A stretch of DNA of 64,000 nt, taken from Puffinus mauretanicus. Its lineage: Eukaryota; Chordata; Aves; Procellariiformes; Procellariidae. Under the pieces are notes generated by a model. The model saw nothing but the letters and a program-made list of their open reading frames with translations, was not told the DNA's origin and searched no databases. Shown here piece by piece: positions 48,301 through 61,300 of this stretch (position 1 is its first letter; each line of letters begins with the position of its first letter). Both the position numbers and the translations under genes were made by a program. Location of the stretch: assembly GCA_023333565.1 (NCBI GenBank), contig JAJKFH010003229.1, positions 3,632,001 to 3,696,000 of the forward strand, written 5' to 3'.

Positions 48301-51300
48301 GTAAGGAAAACCTCATGCAAAGAAAGAGAACGGGAAAGTTTTTTTCCCTTTCCCAGAGGTCCCTTTCAGATGAGCTTCTGAGGTGGCCAGGTCTCTACCT
48401 GCATCAGGCTGCTCCAGTCCCACTGAAACCCTTCAGCGGTTAAAGAAATAAATTTTAAATCCAACTTCACAGACACCAGTTTGATGGACTTAGTTGCTTT
48501 CACTGTTTAGAGCACGGGAAAGCGACTTAAAAATAGACATTTAACACAGTGGATGAGTGATATTTATAAGACTCTGTGCTAGACTGGGCAGAGCCATATA
48601 TCGGCAAATAGTAAATTCATTGAAAGATGTGGCCTTGGTCTTTCTGGAATCATCAGTGGCTTTAGAACTGTCTGGGCTGGAAATACATTTATTTGGGGAA
48701 GAGATTCATAAAACTGCCTGAAGGTTGGGAGATGGGAGTCTCCTCAAGCAGAGGAAGGAAAAGAACTAAATTTACCCACATCCCAGTGAGTCCTTTCAGC
48801 CCTGAAATGGTGAGAAAAGGGGAAGTTTCTTCTTGCAGTTTTTAATATCCTAGCTTTCCTTTTTGTTTGCTTTTCTTCCACAAGTTCAGAAATCAGCATT
48901 TTGCTCAGGTTGAAGGGGTTATTTTGTGCAGAAAAGAATACCTTCTTTTGGTTTTGATTTTTTTTTTCCCTCCCAGAAGAAATGAATTTGAAATCTTTCG
49001 TAACTTAGTTCACTCCAGAGGGATTTTGAGCTGATTTGCTTTGTTTGGCTGATATCCTGAAAAATCACGTTTATTTTCTTAGCCCTAAGCAGCATCCAGT
49101 AAGCTCTTCTGAAATGCTCTGTATCTAACCTTGTCATTTAATGATGAATTTGAAGAACTAAAAAAAAAAAAGAACATTTTTCTCTTTCAATGGTATTTAC
49201 ACTTTAATTGCAAATCCTCTGCCTTTGACAGCTCTGCCTATTTGTAGCTGGTACAGCTGTAGCTGCACCCCTCTGAAAAACATAAAGATAACATTTAACA
49301 TACTGTGCAATTTCCTGCAAAAGCTAATATGGAATCCAAATCACCACTACGATTAACCTATGTGTCTACCATGACATTTTTATCACATGGCAGTAGTAAA
49401 GTAACAAGAAACCGAAGTGGCATCAATTATGGGAACAAATCAAAATTCTTACCATGCTCTAACATAAATGAAACACTGAGGCTTGCAAGGTGACATATGT
49501 TAAGAATGAAACCGTTCATGGAATAACTGCGAGGTTAGAGCCAAATGCTTGCCCCTTTGGTTAGTTAATTGTAGTCCCAGAGATGGGAAACTCTGATTTC
49601 CAAGTGAAGTCAGGCAAGGCAGAGCAAGTGACCATGCTTATGAGGACCACAATGTTGCCTAGCTTGGCTCCATAATCTAAAATCTTTAAGATGTGTTTGT
49701 AACCCAGGGCAAAATTGAGTAGTGGGAGGCGCACCTGGGACTCCATGGCCCGGGAAGGGCCCTACAGTGCCAACACGATGATGCAGGGCACATCTCAACT
49801 CAGCTGGAATCAGATTTTGGCAGTGGTTCAAAAGTGCTACAAAACCTATATGCACTTACCCAACCCCTACTGAAAACAAGAAGAATAAATAAAAATTTAA
49901 AATTAAAAAACTCCCTCCTACCACTAGGAAAATGTCATGCTGCGCTGCTTAAAACTTTGGTGGCAGCTAAGGGGATGATACCGAAACCTCACACCCACTT
50001 TACGCCAGTCCCGCAAACATTTTAAGGTAGGTTTCAAAGCTCAGTGTGTGGGCAGGTCCTACTGACATCAAGCTGCTATATTTTGTAATTTTCAAGATTC
50101 TTTTACACACCTTTCTGAGAGTCTAATGCCAAGTTTTTTCCTAATTGGACGACTTAGCAGGTGTGATGCTTTTTCTTGGGCCTGCTCTTGGTCTATTCTT
50201 TCTACTAATTTACTGTGATTTTTCTGGTCAACCAGGTTGCATCTGGCAGGTGGAACATGTCATCCCCCAGATTTTAGAAAATGAGAGAGATGTTTGGGCT
50301 GAACTGCAGAATAAAGAGAAGAAATAACCCTTGCTAGAAAGCCAAAATATGAATGTGTTGGAGTCAAGGATGACACCATCTCCTGGCCCTATTTCGACTG
50401 GCTCTTTTCCAAGACCACCCACTTTCAATTCTTGGTCTACATGACTGGCCAGCACCCAGCAGACTTGCTTTAAATCTCTTGCCCCTTTTGGTTCCCCAAA
50501 CCTCCGCCTGACAAATAGCTTTAAAATCCCCATCAATAACTCTGCAGTTAACCATAACAGTGAAGGCAGGTTCCCTTTTTCACATGCATTAGTGGACCTG
50601 GAAAGAGCACAGGTAATAATTCAAGCGTCGTCCGCTTCGGTGGCCCATGCCAACCTTGAAGGGAGGCCCCCAGTTTCGCTGGCTTCCAGAAATGCCACCT
50701 GATAAGCAGTGATTTTCTGAAAGACTCTACCTCGGTATGCGCATTGCAAAACCGCTCTGTTTGGTGGATAAAATCCTAGAAGAGAGGCTATAGCAAAGCC
50801 CATGAGAGGAGCTGTAAGACATCCTCCATCGCTGTAGCAGAGCTTTCGTGTAGCTGGGACCCCCCCACACTTACAGCAGAGAGCCAGAAGCAAGCCTCAG
50901 AGGGGCCACGGTTCCCAGGGTCCGGCTGCTACGTGGTGGGGCAGGGTGAGACTGGCAAGAGGCTGGATTTCAAATTCCTGCTGCCTTCAGTGAAGTTCAG
51001 AATTTCATCTTTTGTGTTTTACCTCCCACTCAAAATCTCTCTGTCTTTCTCTCCATCTTGGTGTCACTGCGTCAGCATATGCTGGGGGACATTAACATAC
51101 TCCTTAGCATATTGCGGTGACTTTGGTATGTACAGTCGCCTGATTGCAATTAAAAGTAATTTCTATTTCTGCTTAAGCACATTCAATATATGACCAGATA
51201 TATACGATCAAGATTCCAAATCCTATGGTGACTTTCAAATAACTTTAAGTTATTTGACTGCCTGAGAGTTCCCAGGACTGAGACCTGTATAGGTAAGGAA

Positions 51301-54300
51301 ACACTGAAAACACAAACACAGACTTGAAATACTGTCTAGAAGTTTTATTGCTGGTTTTGTATTACTTTAATGTAACTCTGTATTCAGAGCACGTATGACT
51401 TTGTAGGATGTAAACCTCCTGAAGCTGCTGACTGAAGAGGGGATTTCTCATCCTCATCCTGTTGGCTATTTGTTGAAGGTTTTAAGCTGTAGACAGAAGA
51501 GATCTGAAACAAAGTTATGTAAAAATAACTTTAGAAAAAAATCAACTTTTCTACTGGATATTCACTTATTGAAATAAGCATTTGCAATTTCAGGGTACAG
51601 TTACTGAAGAAAACTTTCCCTGTCAGTCCAACCTCTCCTTCTTCAGCCTTCTTTCTTTTCCGTGCTAGCAGTGACTAGGAAGAATTTAGTAAAGCCGCAT
51701 ATCTTCATCCAGCTGTGAGTTTAAGTCTGAAGGACAGGACATGCTGTCGTCTCTTTAACAGGTGCGTGTAATGCCTATCTACAAGCTGTGACTTTATTTT
51801 TCGTTTAGCCTTGATAACAATTAATAGCACACTGTTAAGGAAGCCTTTCTCATTAATAGTGTGAAGAAATCATAAAGACACAGCTGGGTTCCAAATCACA
51901 GTTTTTCCTGCATAGGTATATAAACAAACACAGCTTAGCTCCATATGCTGCACCCAGCTCTGGTGCCTTCCACGGTGGAAAACCGGGAAATGCGTCAAGG
52001 AGGCTCACAGGCTGCTCGGAGGGACACGTGCAGACCCCGTATGGACCCCATACGCCAGACACTGCGACGCGGGGCTGTGCACAGGAGCCGCTGAGGCCCG
52101 GCTCCCCCCGAGCGTAGCCAGACTGACTGTACCAGGACTGTCTCGGTCCTGAAATTTCTGAAGGCTTTGGGTTGAATAGAGCCAGTTATCCAATGCTCTA
52201 GAGTTCAAGCTCAAACAAAGCAATGTTTAAGGCCCCTTGCAGGCTTAAATTGAGAGACAGTTGGTTTTAAAGGAGCTGTAGGACAAATTAAGAAGAGCAT
52301 TTTACATAGGTATTCAAGTGCGTACAAATGTCCCAAGTTTAAATGAAGAAGGAAAGGAGTGAGAGTACAGCAAAATATTTTTTAAAAGGAGAACAAGAAA
52401 AAAGCAGAGAAGTTGTGACAGTGTTTTCACAGTGCAAGGACAATATAGCCTTCACCTCCTTAAAGGTGTTTCCAAGTGGACCACCAATAGAAACATCACT
52501 GTGTCTTCTTCTGAGACAGCTGCCATGGGGCCAGCGCAGCCGCTGCCTGAGGAGGCCCTTGGCGGTAGGCAGAAGACGTGGGCAGGTTGGTGCCATCAAC
52601 AGATACAAAGGCAGAAGCACCACTGAAATGTTTGCTCGCTGGGACGTGGCAAGATGCTGAAAGCCCCCTGCTCACCCTGGGTTTGGGGGCAGCTTGACAC
52701 CTTCCCCAGACGAGGGGTGGTGGCTGGTGGGGTGAGGCCCTCTCCTGCTCCCAGCGTCTGATTTCCATAACTTGCCAGATGCTCTCCAGGCTCTGTGAGA
52801 CACTCTGCTTCCCCCTGAGACCGCAAGACTCCGCTGCGGCAAAGACCAGCCTTGTCCACAGGGCTTTTCCCACGCCGCTTTCCTGGCTCTCCAGGTGCCC
52901 TTGGCCACCCCGCCCAGAGGAAAGCGGTGCCCCCAAGCAGCCGCTTTCTGCTTCAGCTTTGCAATATTTTAACCAAAACTGACCACTTTCTTGCGAGGTT
53001 CCTTGCAGGTGAACAGAACTGGACATTAAAACGGGCTTTTGAGGAAAAGGAACAAAATTATGTCAATATTAACTCTGCAGTCATCTTTTGCCATTAAGAG
53101 TTTTTTAAATCTAATTAAAAAAAAAAAAGCAACAGTTATGAGGTGCCTTTTGGAAAAACACTATCCTTCTACATACTTGCCTAGAATTAGAGCAGAAAAA
53201 ATTTCCTGATGCTTGTATTTTACCTGAGGTCAAGTTTCTACACAGAGGAGCAGAACAATGCAAATGATAAATATAGATAAACAGCCGGCGTTCCCAATGT
53301 ACAGACCTTCGAGTGCGAGAAATTAATGACAGCTCAGAACCCTGTTCCTCTCCAATTTCCTCTGTTAATGCATACGAACTGGTCAGAGCCCACAATTAGG
53401 AGGATGCCACCTGTTTTCAATTAGGTCAGAGGAGAGGACCTGCCTCTTTTCTAAATGAATTGCAGATAAAGCTTGCCAGGAGTGGGCTTCGTTCTGCCTG
53501 GGCTGGCATAAATCAGGGAAGGCAGTGGCAGCCTGCAGCATTACACCAGGGAAAGCAGGATTCAGCCTGCCCAAGGGTCCCATCCCGCCCTGGAAGAACA
53601 ACAGTGGGTTGGTCAGGCCAGCTTTGTCCTCCTTTTTTCCCACCATTTTCCACCATTTCTTGGTTTATAATAGTTAACACATCTGTGTTTCATTCCCTGC
53701 TTTCAGTCTGAAAGGTCGGGACAGGGGGAAGGTGGTGTCTCTTTCAAAATCCTTGTCAAGAAGATGGAGGTGCTGGAGTAATCTGAAGGGGAAGGGCGAG
53801 TTATTTTTGTTGACAGAATTTCAGCAAGTAACAGTTCTGGCTAATTACACTGTAATCGAATTGGCATGTTCATATGGACTTCGAGGGACTCTCTTTACTT
53901 TTTTATCCATTACAAAGGGATTTTGAAATACAGACTGTTTTGCTTTAAAAACAGAAATATAGCAAATAAAATAGAGCAATTGAATTAATTTGCTAAACTC
54001 CCTCCGGCCCAGGCAATAACAGTTACCACTGAAAAACCAGATACTTGTATATGAGGAGCACTCAGAGGAGCTTTAGGAAAGCAGATGACCAGGGTAACTG
54101 GGCACTGATCGGCAGCGTTAGCCACAGTCCCGTTTCCCCTAGTAGTCACCAGAGAGAGTTTTCTGTCCTTTTAATCACCTAAAACCTTCGGTTTACAGTA
54201 ATTCTTTTCATGATCATTTTTAATAGGAGAGAAAATAACTCTGCATTCATATGGGAACCAAAAATCTCCATTTCAGATCTACATTACGGGGAATTTATGA

Positions 54301-56029
54301 AAGTCTAGCCTCTCCCCTCTTCTTCCCTCGCATGTTTCAGAAGTTAGGCCAACCAGTGCTTCAAACTAATGCTAGGAAAAAGCTTTCCTCTTGTCCAGCA
54401 TGTTCTAAAATTGTTCAGTCCTTGTTCTGCAGCATCTGGCATTGGTCATTTCTTGGAGTCAGGCTACAAAGGATGAATCTGAACATAAAGGAATGGGGAA
54501 AAAAGCTCTGCTTGTATGAGGACATATTAACATTGTTTCTATAAAACACAATCTCTACAGTGCAGTAAAAATTTCATGTGAGTGCCTGTAGGTGTTCAGC
54601 TTAAACGGCATGCACAAGAACACTATGAATGGACTTTGGCTCATTCAGTCACGCAACAGCTAAGTCATGTCAAGTACAGGAGACCAAGATTATGCTTTCC
54701 ACTAATAAGAAATATATTCTGTGAGACTTAAAAATATGACATCAAAAAGCTGCTCTGAATTCCAACATCCTTCACAAGGTACTGTGATTTTAATGTGACA
54801 TCATTTTAAATATGGTACAATATGCTGATTTAGCCTTAATTGCCTCCAACAGCATCATCTCCCAAATGCTCTTTTGCACAGTAGATGCTTCACTTGCTGA
54901 GTTCAATGCCACCCAACATAATCTCAAAGGAAATGGTGCACGTATGCCAACCAATGCCATGCAAAAATACGGTATTTCTTTCGTCTTGAAGTACAGTGAA
55001 ATGTTTTCTCTGCAGAAAGGCAACTGCTAAGGCTGTGGCATGGTTGCACTTAGGATACAGACGTGCTGGGGAGGTGTCCCTGTGCTTACCCCGAAGTGCA
55101 GAAGTGCCTGCAGTCCTGAGCCCTTTGGAGTCCATTGCCCAGCTTTTACTTTACTACTGCAGGGCCATGACTTAATGAGCTGACCTGACCTAACACCATG
55201 GTAAAAGGATGTAGCACACTCTGCGTGTTGCTCCACCTTTCTGAACAGTCAATATTAAATCTCACATGAACAGAGTCTCTGAAAATGCTGGATGGAAGGG
55301 AAAGAAAAGAAGTTTGGGCCTTTTGTGTGAATTCATACATTGTGACAAGACATGGCTCCTGTGCTGAGTACCAGTGCAAAGACTCCCTGAAAATGCATTC
55401 AAAATGTATTTTAAGGGCCTCAAAGGTGCACAAACCTTTTGTAGATCCTCTACATGGGGTTAGTTTCATGCTTTCTGATTTTTCCTAGAAAAACAGTGAC
55501 TAGATATGTCCCTCAAAACACTGCGGCGTTGTTATTACAGTGGGATGTGTGGTGCAGTTTGATGGATGCATCCACTGATAGTAATGGAAAAACTTCTACT
55601 CAATTAAATGGGCTTGAAGCCAGGCCCACAGTGAAGCCTTGTCTGTAGCTGTTACTGTGATGGTGGATTCTATAACAACTGTATCATAAAACACTTTACA
55701 AAAGAGTCATGAACTCTGGAAAAGAGTAAGGCTTATATGTTCTATTTAAACAGAGGAAGTTGCTCAGTGACTTGGCAGCAAAGCATGACCCCCAGTTATG
55801 GGTAACTGAAGCCAACATCAGAGAAACTATATAAGCAGATAGTTAATATCAAGGCTCACATCTTTCCAGTCTGTTACTGATTCTTACAAGTATTTTTGAG
55901 CTGGACCTAGAGATGGATAAGAGAAAAATGAAAGTGATGTGTGATGAGGGTGACAACCCCCTGCATGCCCCCCAGCGAGCCTGGGCATAGCTTTTTGCAG
56001 TCTGTCAGGTCACTGTTTGAAATTACATT

Positions 56030-56085
56030 TTCAGTGAAATCAATAGCTAAATTCCTCTTGACGTCAGTGGGGCCAGAGTTTCCCA
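56030..56085. repeat. Decayed sauropsid repeat fragment
   Basis: TTCAGTGAAATCAATAGCTA, then AATTCCTCTTGACGTCAGTG and GGGCCAGAGTTTCCC, corresponds to the familiar 'actcccattgacttcagtggggccaggatttc' repeat end. Identification is from memory. Confidence 0.55.
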
Positions 56086-57419
56086 TTTTGGACTAATAAA
56101 ATGTCAGAGGGTGAAGTGAAGTAGCTATCACAGAAAGAAAGAATGCAAATATAAATAGAATGGGGACAAATTAATAGCTAACAAATATTCTCTCCTAGTC
56201 GTATGGAAAGTCTGGAAATAAAAAACACACTGTAAGGAATAAGTTAATCCCCAGGTTTCTGTTTTTGGATGATAAATAAATGTCTGAATAAAAGGAAAGA
56301 GAGGAAATGAGAGGCAGGAACACATAACTTTTCACTCAGAAGGGTCTGAATCTTGGCTAGGAGAAGGCTATAGTGTAAAATAATTTTCTTTTATTCTCGG
56401 GCCAAGGTTTGATGGAATGGAGGCTTTAGTGACAATATTGCCTTAAATAGGTGCCTTTCCTGGCCTCTTATTTCCACTCCTGAGCAGCAGCACACTACAC
56501 CCTTACTGCTTTGACACAGCTATTTGTGGAGCCATGCTGTAAACAGGCTCAAATATCTGATCAAGTTTAAAAATAAAAGCTCTGCAGGAGTGTTTGGAAG
56601 TTGTTGAGAAGATGGTGATGCTGTCAGACTTGGCATGGACATGGACCCAGTGATACCAGGATGCTTGATCCGTCTTTGGATGTTCCTTAGATTTGCCAGG
56701 GAAAGCAGCCCTCCTTCTCCCCATCCTCCGGACCGCGGAGGCCGGTTGGGCTTGTGTGGTATGATTAGGGCAACAGGTTTGGTACATTGCCCTGCACGAG
56801 CTGTAATCAAGCTCAGGACTGCCTGGCATGCAATCCTGATCGCATGTTTCACATATCTTATTCTCCCTTTTCCCATGTATGAATCCTCCTTCTTGCTGTG
56901 CTTTGTTCCTCCCTTTCTCCACCCCACACTTCTTCCAAATGAACAACCCACCCCTAATTACTTTTTCTTCATTTTGCCCAGTTTTGCTACATCTGTACCA
57001 GATTTGGTATTTCTGATACTGGTACCTATTGTTCTTATATGGTGTTCCTGGATATGGTAACCTATGTGCTGTTGGCCTTGCAAGGTCCTACTCCCCAAAA
57101 GATTCCTCAGTGCTTCCCTCCAGTTATCTGGGAATTCTGGCCATTGCTCACTTAACACCTCCTTAACCACCTGCAAAATCCAGCCACCCCTTACAGCGCT
57201 ATCTGTAACTTCTGTCAGCTTCTCACAGGGTTATCTCTCAGGTCTGGCAATTTCTCATGTCCTGTCCAGCAGTTTCCCACGTCCTGTTCAGTTAGCTTAA
57301 CTTCAGGCCAGGGCTCAGCCAGTGGCCTTGTCATCTGCCCGCAGCTCTAAAAAGGAGGGAGGAAGGAAGGGGAAGATAGTGAGATAATATTTCTCAGTCA
57401 TTCACTATCAACCTGGGAG

Positions 57420-58360
57420 ACTACTAGGCTGGGTTCCCCAGGGAACTCTCCTGAAGCTAATGCTACTCACTAATTTCATTAATGGCTGGTGAGATAGATA
57501 AGACGCCTAACAATTACGCAGATACTGTGAAGCTGTGTAGGACTGTAAGCCATCTCGAGGACTGGCACAGAATTCAGATTAATCTTGTCCAGCTGGGGAC
57601 CCAGTATGGGAAAACATTAATTGTGATCCAGTAGGGACAAGCACGCTGCTCTGTGTGTCCATAGGGACCATCTGCATAAATACAGGACAGAACAAACGGC
57701 TGTGGACCGGTTTTGCAGAAAAAGGTTGGGTAGTTTAGTGATTACAGGATGAACTTGGATCAGTAATGACAAACTGCTGAGAAGAAAGCACTCAATGGTG
57801 AGAGGCACGGACAGGAATGCCATGTGTAAGATGAGCAAAAATAATCCTTTCACTCTGTTGGGTCTAGTTGTGAAGATGTTGGTTGGTCTGTTCTATCTAG
57901 TTTTAGGGACAGTTCTCCAAGAAGGGTGTGAGCTGGAGAATGTTTCAGAGGAGAGCAATGAGAACCAGGTCTAAGAAACAAGACCTGTGAGGAAATGTTG
58001 AAGGAAATGGAAATGTTTAGGCTAAAGAAAAGAAAAATGAAGGGAAAGATGCCAGCAATCTTCAAATACATAAAAGGAAGCTGCACAGAGGAAAGAATAA
58101 ACTCCTCTTTCATATGCTCAGGGCACAGAGGAAGAATTAATGGCCACAAGGGAAGATTTAGGTTAGTTGTGAGGAAAGCTTTCTAATGAGCTTTGGACAA
58201 AGCTCTGGACCAGCTTGCTCTGGGAAACTGGGGAAGCTCCCGCGGGGAAAGTTTTTGAGAACAAGCTGAAGTACATCTGTCAGGAGGGGTTAAGTACAAC
58301 TGATCCTGCATTTAACCTGTGAGATTGACCTCCTGAGTTCCCTTCCAGCCCTGGCCTTGG
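57420..58360 (+). mobile_element. Old, 5'-truncated CR1/L3-like LINE remnant
   Basis: The region contains, in order, pieces of the 3' part of a CR1-type ORF2 and its 3' end. The RT catalytic block appears at 57510-57533 as Asn-Asn-Tyr-Ala-Asp-Thr, where the usual Tyr/Phe-Ala-Asp-Asp is expected, so one catalytic Asp is lost. Further on are GCAATGAGAACCAGGTCTAA, an open frame (57995-58186) whose FKYIKGSC and GHKGRFRL parts match the C-terminal CR1 domain, and a 3' end with GACCTCCTGAGTTCCCTTCC AGCCC. Stops and frameshifts occur throughout. No tandem tail is preserved. It is much more diverged than the 25.9-kb copy, indicating an old insertion. It is not a functional element. Confidence 0.85.
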
Positions 58361-61300
58361 TGAGCCCATGAAAGTTCCCACAGCGAGACCAGAATTTGCT
58401 CAGTGTATCGTTAGCCTTTCTGATCTGAGCCATCAGCCGCAATCAGGGCCCCTTTGGCTGTTTCTATTAGGAGGAGACAGTGGAATGTGGGATCTGTGAC
58501 AGAAACCTGTTTGTTTACAAAAGATGGACAAAACCCTGTTGCGCTGAACCCAGTAGAAATCCTACAGCAGAAGCCAACCTCTTCGCTTACAGTTTTCAGG
58601 CTCCTTTCAGCCAACTCTCAGATCAAAAATATCCCCAGAGGAGTTTCTAGCTAGTGTATCCCCAGTGCTAAGTCAAGCTGCATCTGGTGTTTTTTTACTG
58701 CCTTCTCTTTGAATTCTTTCCATCTTTCTGCTATTCCCCTTTCAAAGACACCCAAGTCATCACCTTCCTTTTTTCCTCCCTGCATCCCATCATCCCGTTG
58801 TATATATGTTTTCATTTTGGGAGGGGATGCCTGGTAACGTATAGATATTTCTTTCAATCTGTTCTTTCAATAATTGGAAGTGAAGGAGGTTACTTAAATA
58901 TGCACATTCAGAAAGATTTCATTCAAATCACACCAATATTATGAATGACTAAAAACTCCCCGCAAACTGTAAAATGGCAACATATGCAGGCGACAAAAAT
59001 GAGTTAGTGTTAGTCATGATTGTGAATGATGATTTAGGTGGAAAAATTGTGAAGAGGAGCATAACAGAGCTAGGTGAATGAAAAATAAGATATTTAGTCT
59101 AATACTGGCAGATGCTGGAGTGTGCACGGAGTCTTAAAATTATGCCGGTGAACTCTGATTAGACTGGAAAAAAAACCCCAAAATTCAGCTGCAAAACAGT
59201 TAATGTTAGCGGCAGATGTTCTATTCCTGTTTAACAAGTACTTTCAGGCTTTTTTGCCTGAAGAGCAGTGTCTCTTTTCTCACTTTAATGGAGATGGTTC
59301 TTTTAAAAACACCAAGTTAAGCAGCAAAGAATAGAACATATTTATTCTAAATGGAAAGGCAATTACCTCAGTGATGTTCCCCTGGGCATAAAAATCTACA
59401 TGCACTACTCAGTGGAGCTACAGTAACCCGCTTTTGCAAGTCCTTTAGCACGTAGAATTGAGTTGTTTTTAATTGCTTCTTGAATTACCTGGGGTTTATC
59501 TCTCAGCCTTTTCAGTTGTAAATTGGTTACAAGCTGAAGTGGGAAACACAGAGAAGCTGTGGGTTTCCAAAAAAAACCTGAAAAGTACTTTCCTCTTCAC
59601 ATAAGGAATTTCCAATCTCAATAGGAACTGTTCTCCTGTTGGAAAAAAGAAATCACTGGGGATGCACCATTCAGACATCTAAACAGATTTCTCGTTTGGG
59701 TTCTCCCAGATGGGGGGAGAACAGCTTTCGGGTAGTTTTGACTTAGTTTCTGCCTATCAAAGACAATAGATTGTCTCAATGTTGTCTCCAGCTCATATGA
59801 AGGAACAGGTTCACACTCATAATACCTAGTTTTGTTTGAAAAGGTAACAACTGGGATTTTTAAAGGGATGGGTTTTCTTGAGTTAACTAAGGTTCTCATT
59901 TTGGATGTTAAGAAATCCATTCTGACCCCTGCTGTTAGTTTTGGGGAAAATAACATTTTCAGCAGTAATAGCAATGCGATCCTGGAAGCTGATCTGGAGA
60001 AGAAATGGTATCACCGCAAAACATCAGTGAGTTGAAAGCCAACTACTTGAGGCTGAACCAGACTTTACTGCTTTCTATAGTTCAGTGAGTGAAACTCCCA
60101 TGAAAGTCCAAACAACCATGTGTTAGCTTCAGCAGGGCCTGGCCAAAGCCCTGCAAGGGAAATCTCCTTTGCTGCCCCTGCCACATTGTCTCTCGCTTGG
60201 GGGCCTCAAAGTCCCTTCCTTTGCTCTGGATCTGAGCATGCGTCTGTAGAAGCAAGGCAGACCAGCTCCTCTCGCTCCTCTATGATCAGAAATAATAGTA
60301 ACTGCATTTTTTGCCTTTGTCTCTTGCTCTTCCCATGCTCTTTTTTATGCAACAGCGCCTGAATCTCCAAGAGTTCAAACATCTCAACTTTCTATGTCCC
60401 TGAAAATATCTTCCTGTGTCCTTTAAGCAGTCTCCCTGTCCACAGCACTGTCCCTGTGTGTTTCCACTGACACTGCATTGGGATAGCAATGATGCTCTTG
60501 TGTCATCTCCACAGGCGTGTAATGACAGGCTTTTGTGTAGTCCTGATGTGGAAATTTACGCTCTGCTCAGCCAGATCTATAGCTATACACCGATGAAGAA
60601 GAAAAAAGGAATGCGTCATGAACTGGAGGAACGGGACTGCTGCTTGCAGGCTGGAAGATTTTTAACATTTCAAACACCAGGGAAGCTGGACCCTCAAAAG
60701 CAACCCACACCCATGCTTCAGAGCCCTATAAAACAAAGCTGTGATGGCAAGTAAAAGCAAAGCCAAGCCCTGCGCTGAGGATACCACTTAATACTTTGCA
60801 AATGTGCATGTTTTGTTCTGTCATATTTGTTTGCTAAATTCCAGCCTGACGCAATTTGAAGCAGCTGGGACCTTTAAGTCCTGTGGTGACCCTGGCCTTC
60901 CTAAAATCAGAGCTTTCAGCACCATGCTGTTCCTGGTCACCGCAGGACTCTATCTCCTTTTCATCTGGCAACAAGGGCTGTGTAGCTGCCACCAGAGCCT
61001 TCAACGCTTCTGGGTCTCCCTGGTTGCCACAGGCCTGTACCTTGGAGGGAAGCTGGCCGGTTGACTCCCTGCTCTGCCCTTTTTTACCGTGGGAGGGACA
61101 AGGACACACCCTCCTTTAAGTGCTAAAGCTCCATGCTTTCATTATCTTTGAGCCTTGGTGGTTGTTTACAGTGTATTTCTCCGAGTGCTTTGTACCCAGT
61201 GTGGGTGACTAAATCCCATCCTGCGGACGGTGATATCAGCTGTTCCCACATGCCACAGCTAAGATCACACTGTGTATCCTGCTTCGTGTTGCTTCATCCC

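Larger units (their letters stand above)
44749..57419. other. Non-coding flank 44.7-57.4 kb
   Basis: No gene or long mobile element is recognised. Decayed sauropsid repeat fragments are at 45331-45370 and 56030-56085. A runs of 12 occur at 49160-49171 and 53117-53128, neither preceded by an identifiable processed pseudogene. AT-rich blocks at 47160-47310 and 48490-48620 look like possible conserved elements. The larger ORFs (52496-53026 -, 56503-56946 -, 56635-57060 +) show no domain. Confidence 0.55.

Noticed and set aside
49160..49171. A run as the tail of a processed pseudogene
   Set aside because: No coding remnant or target duplication visible upstream; same for 53117-53128.
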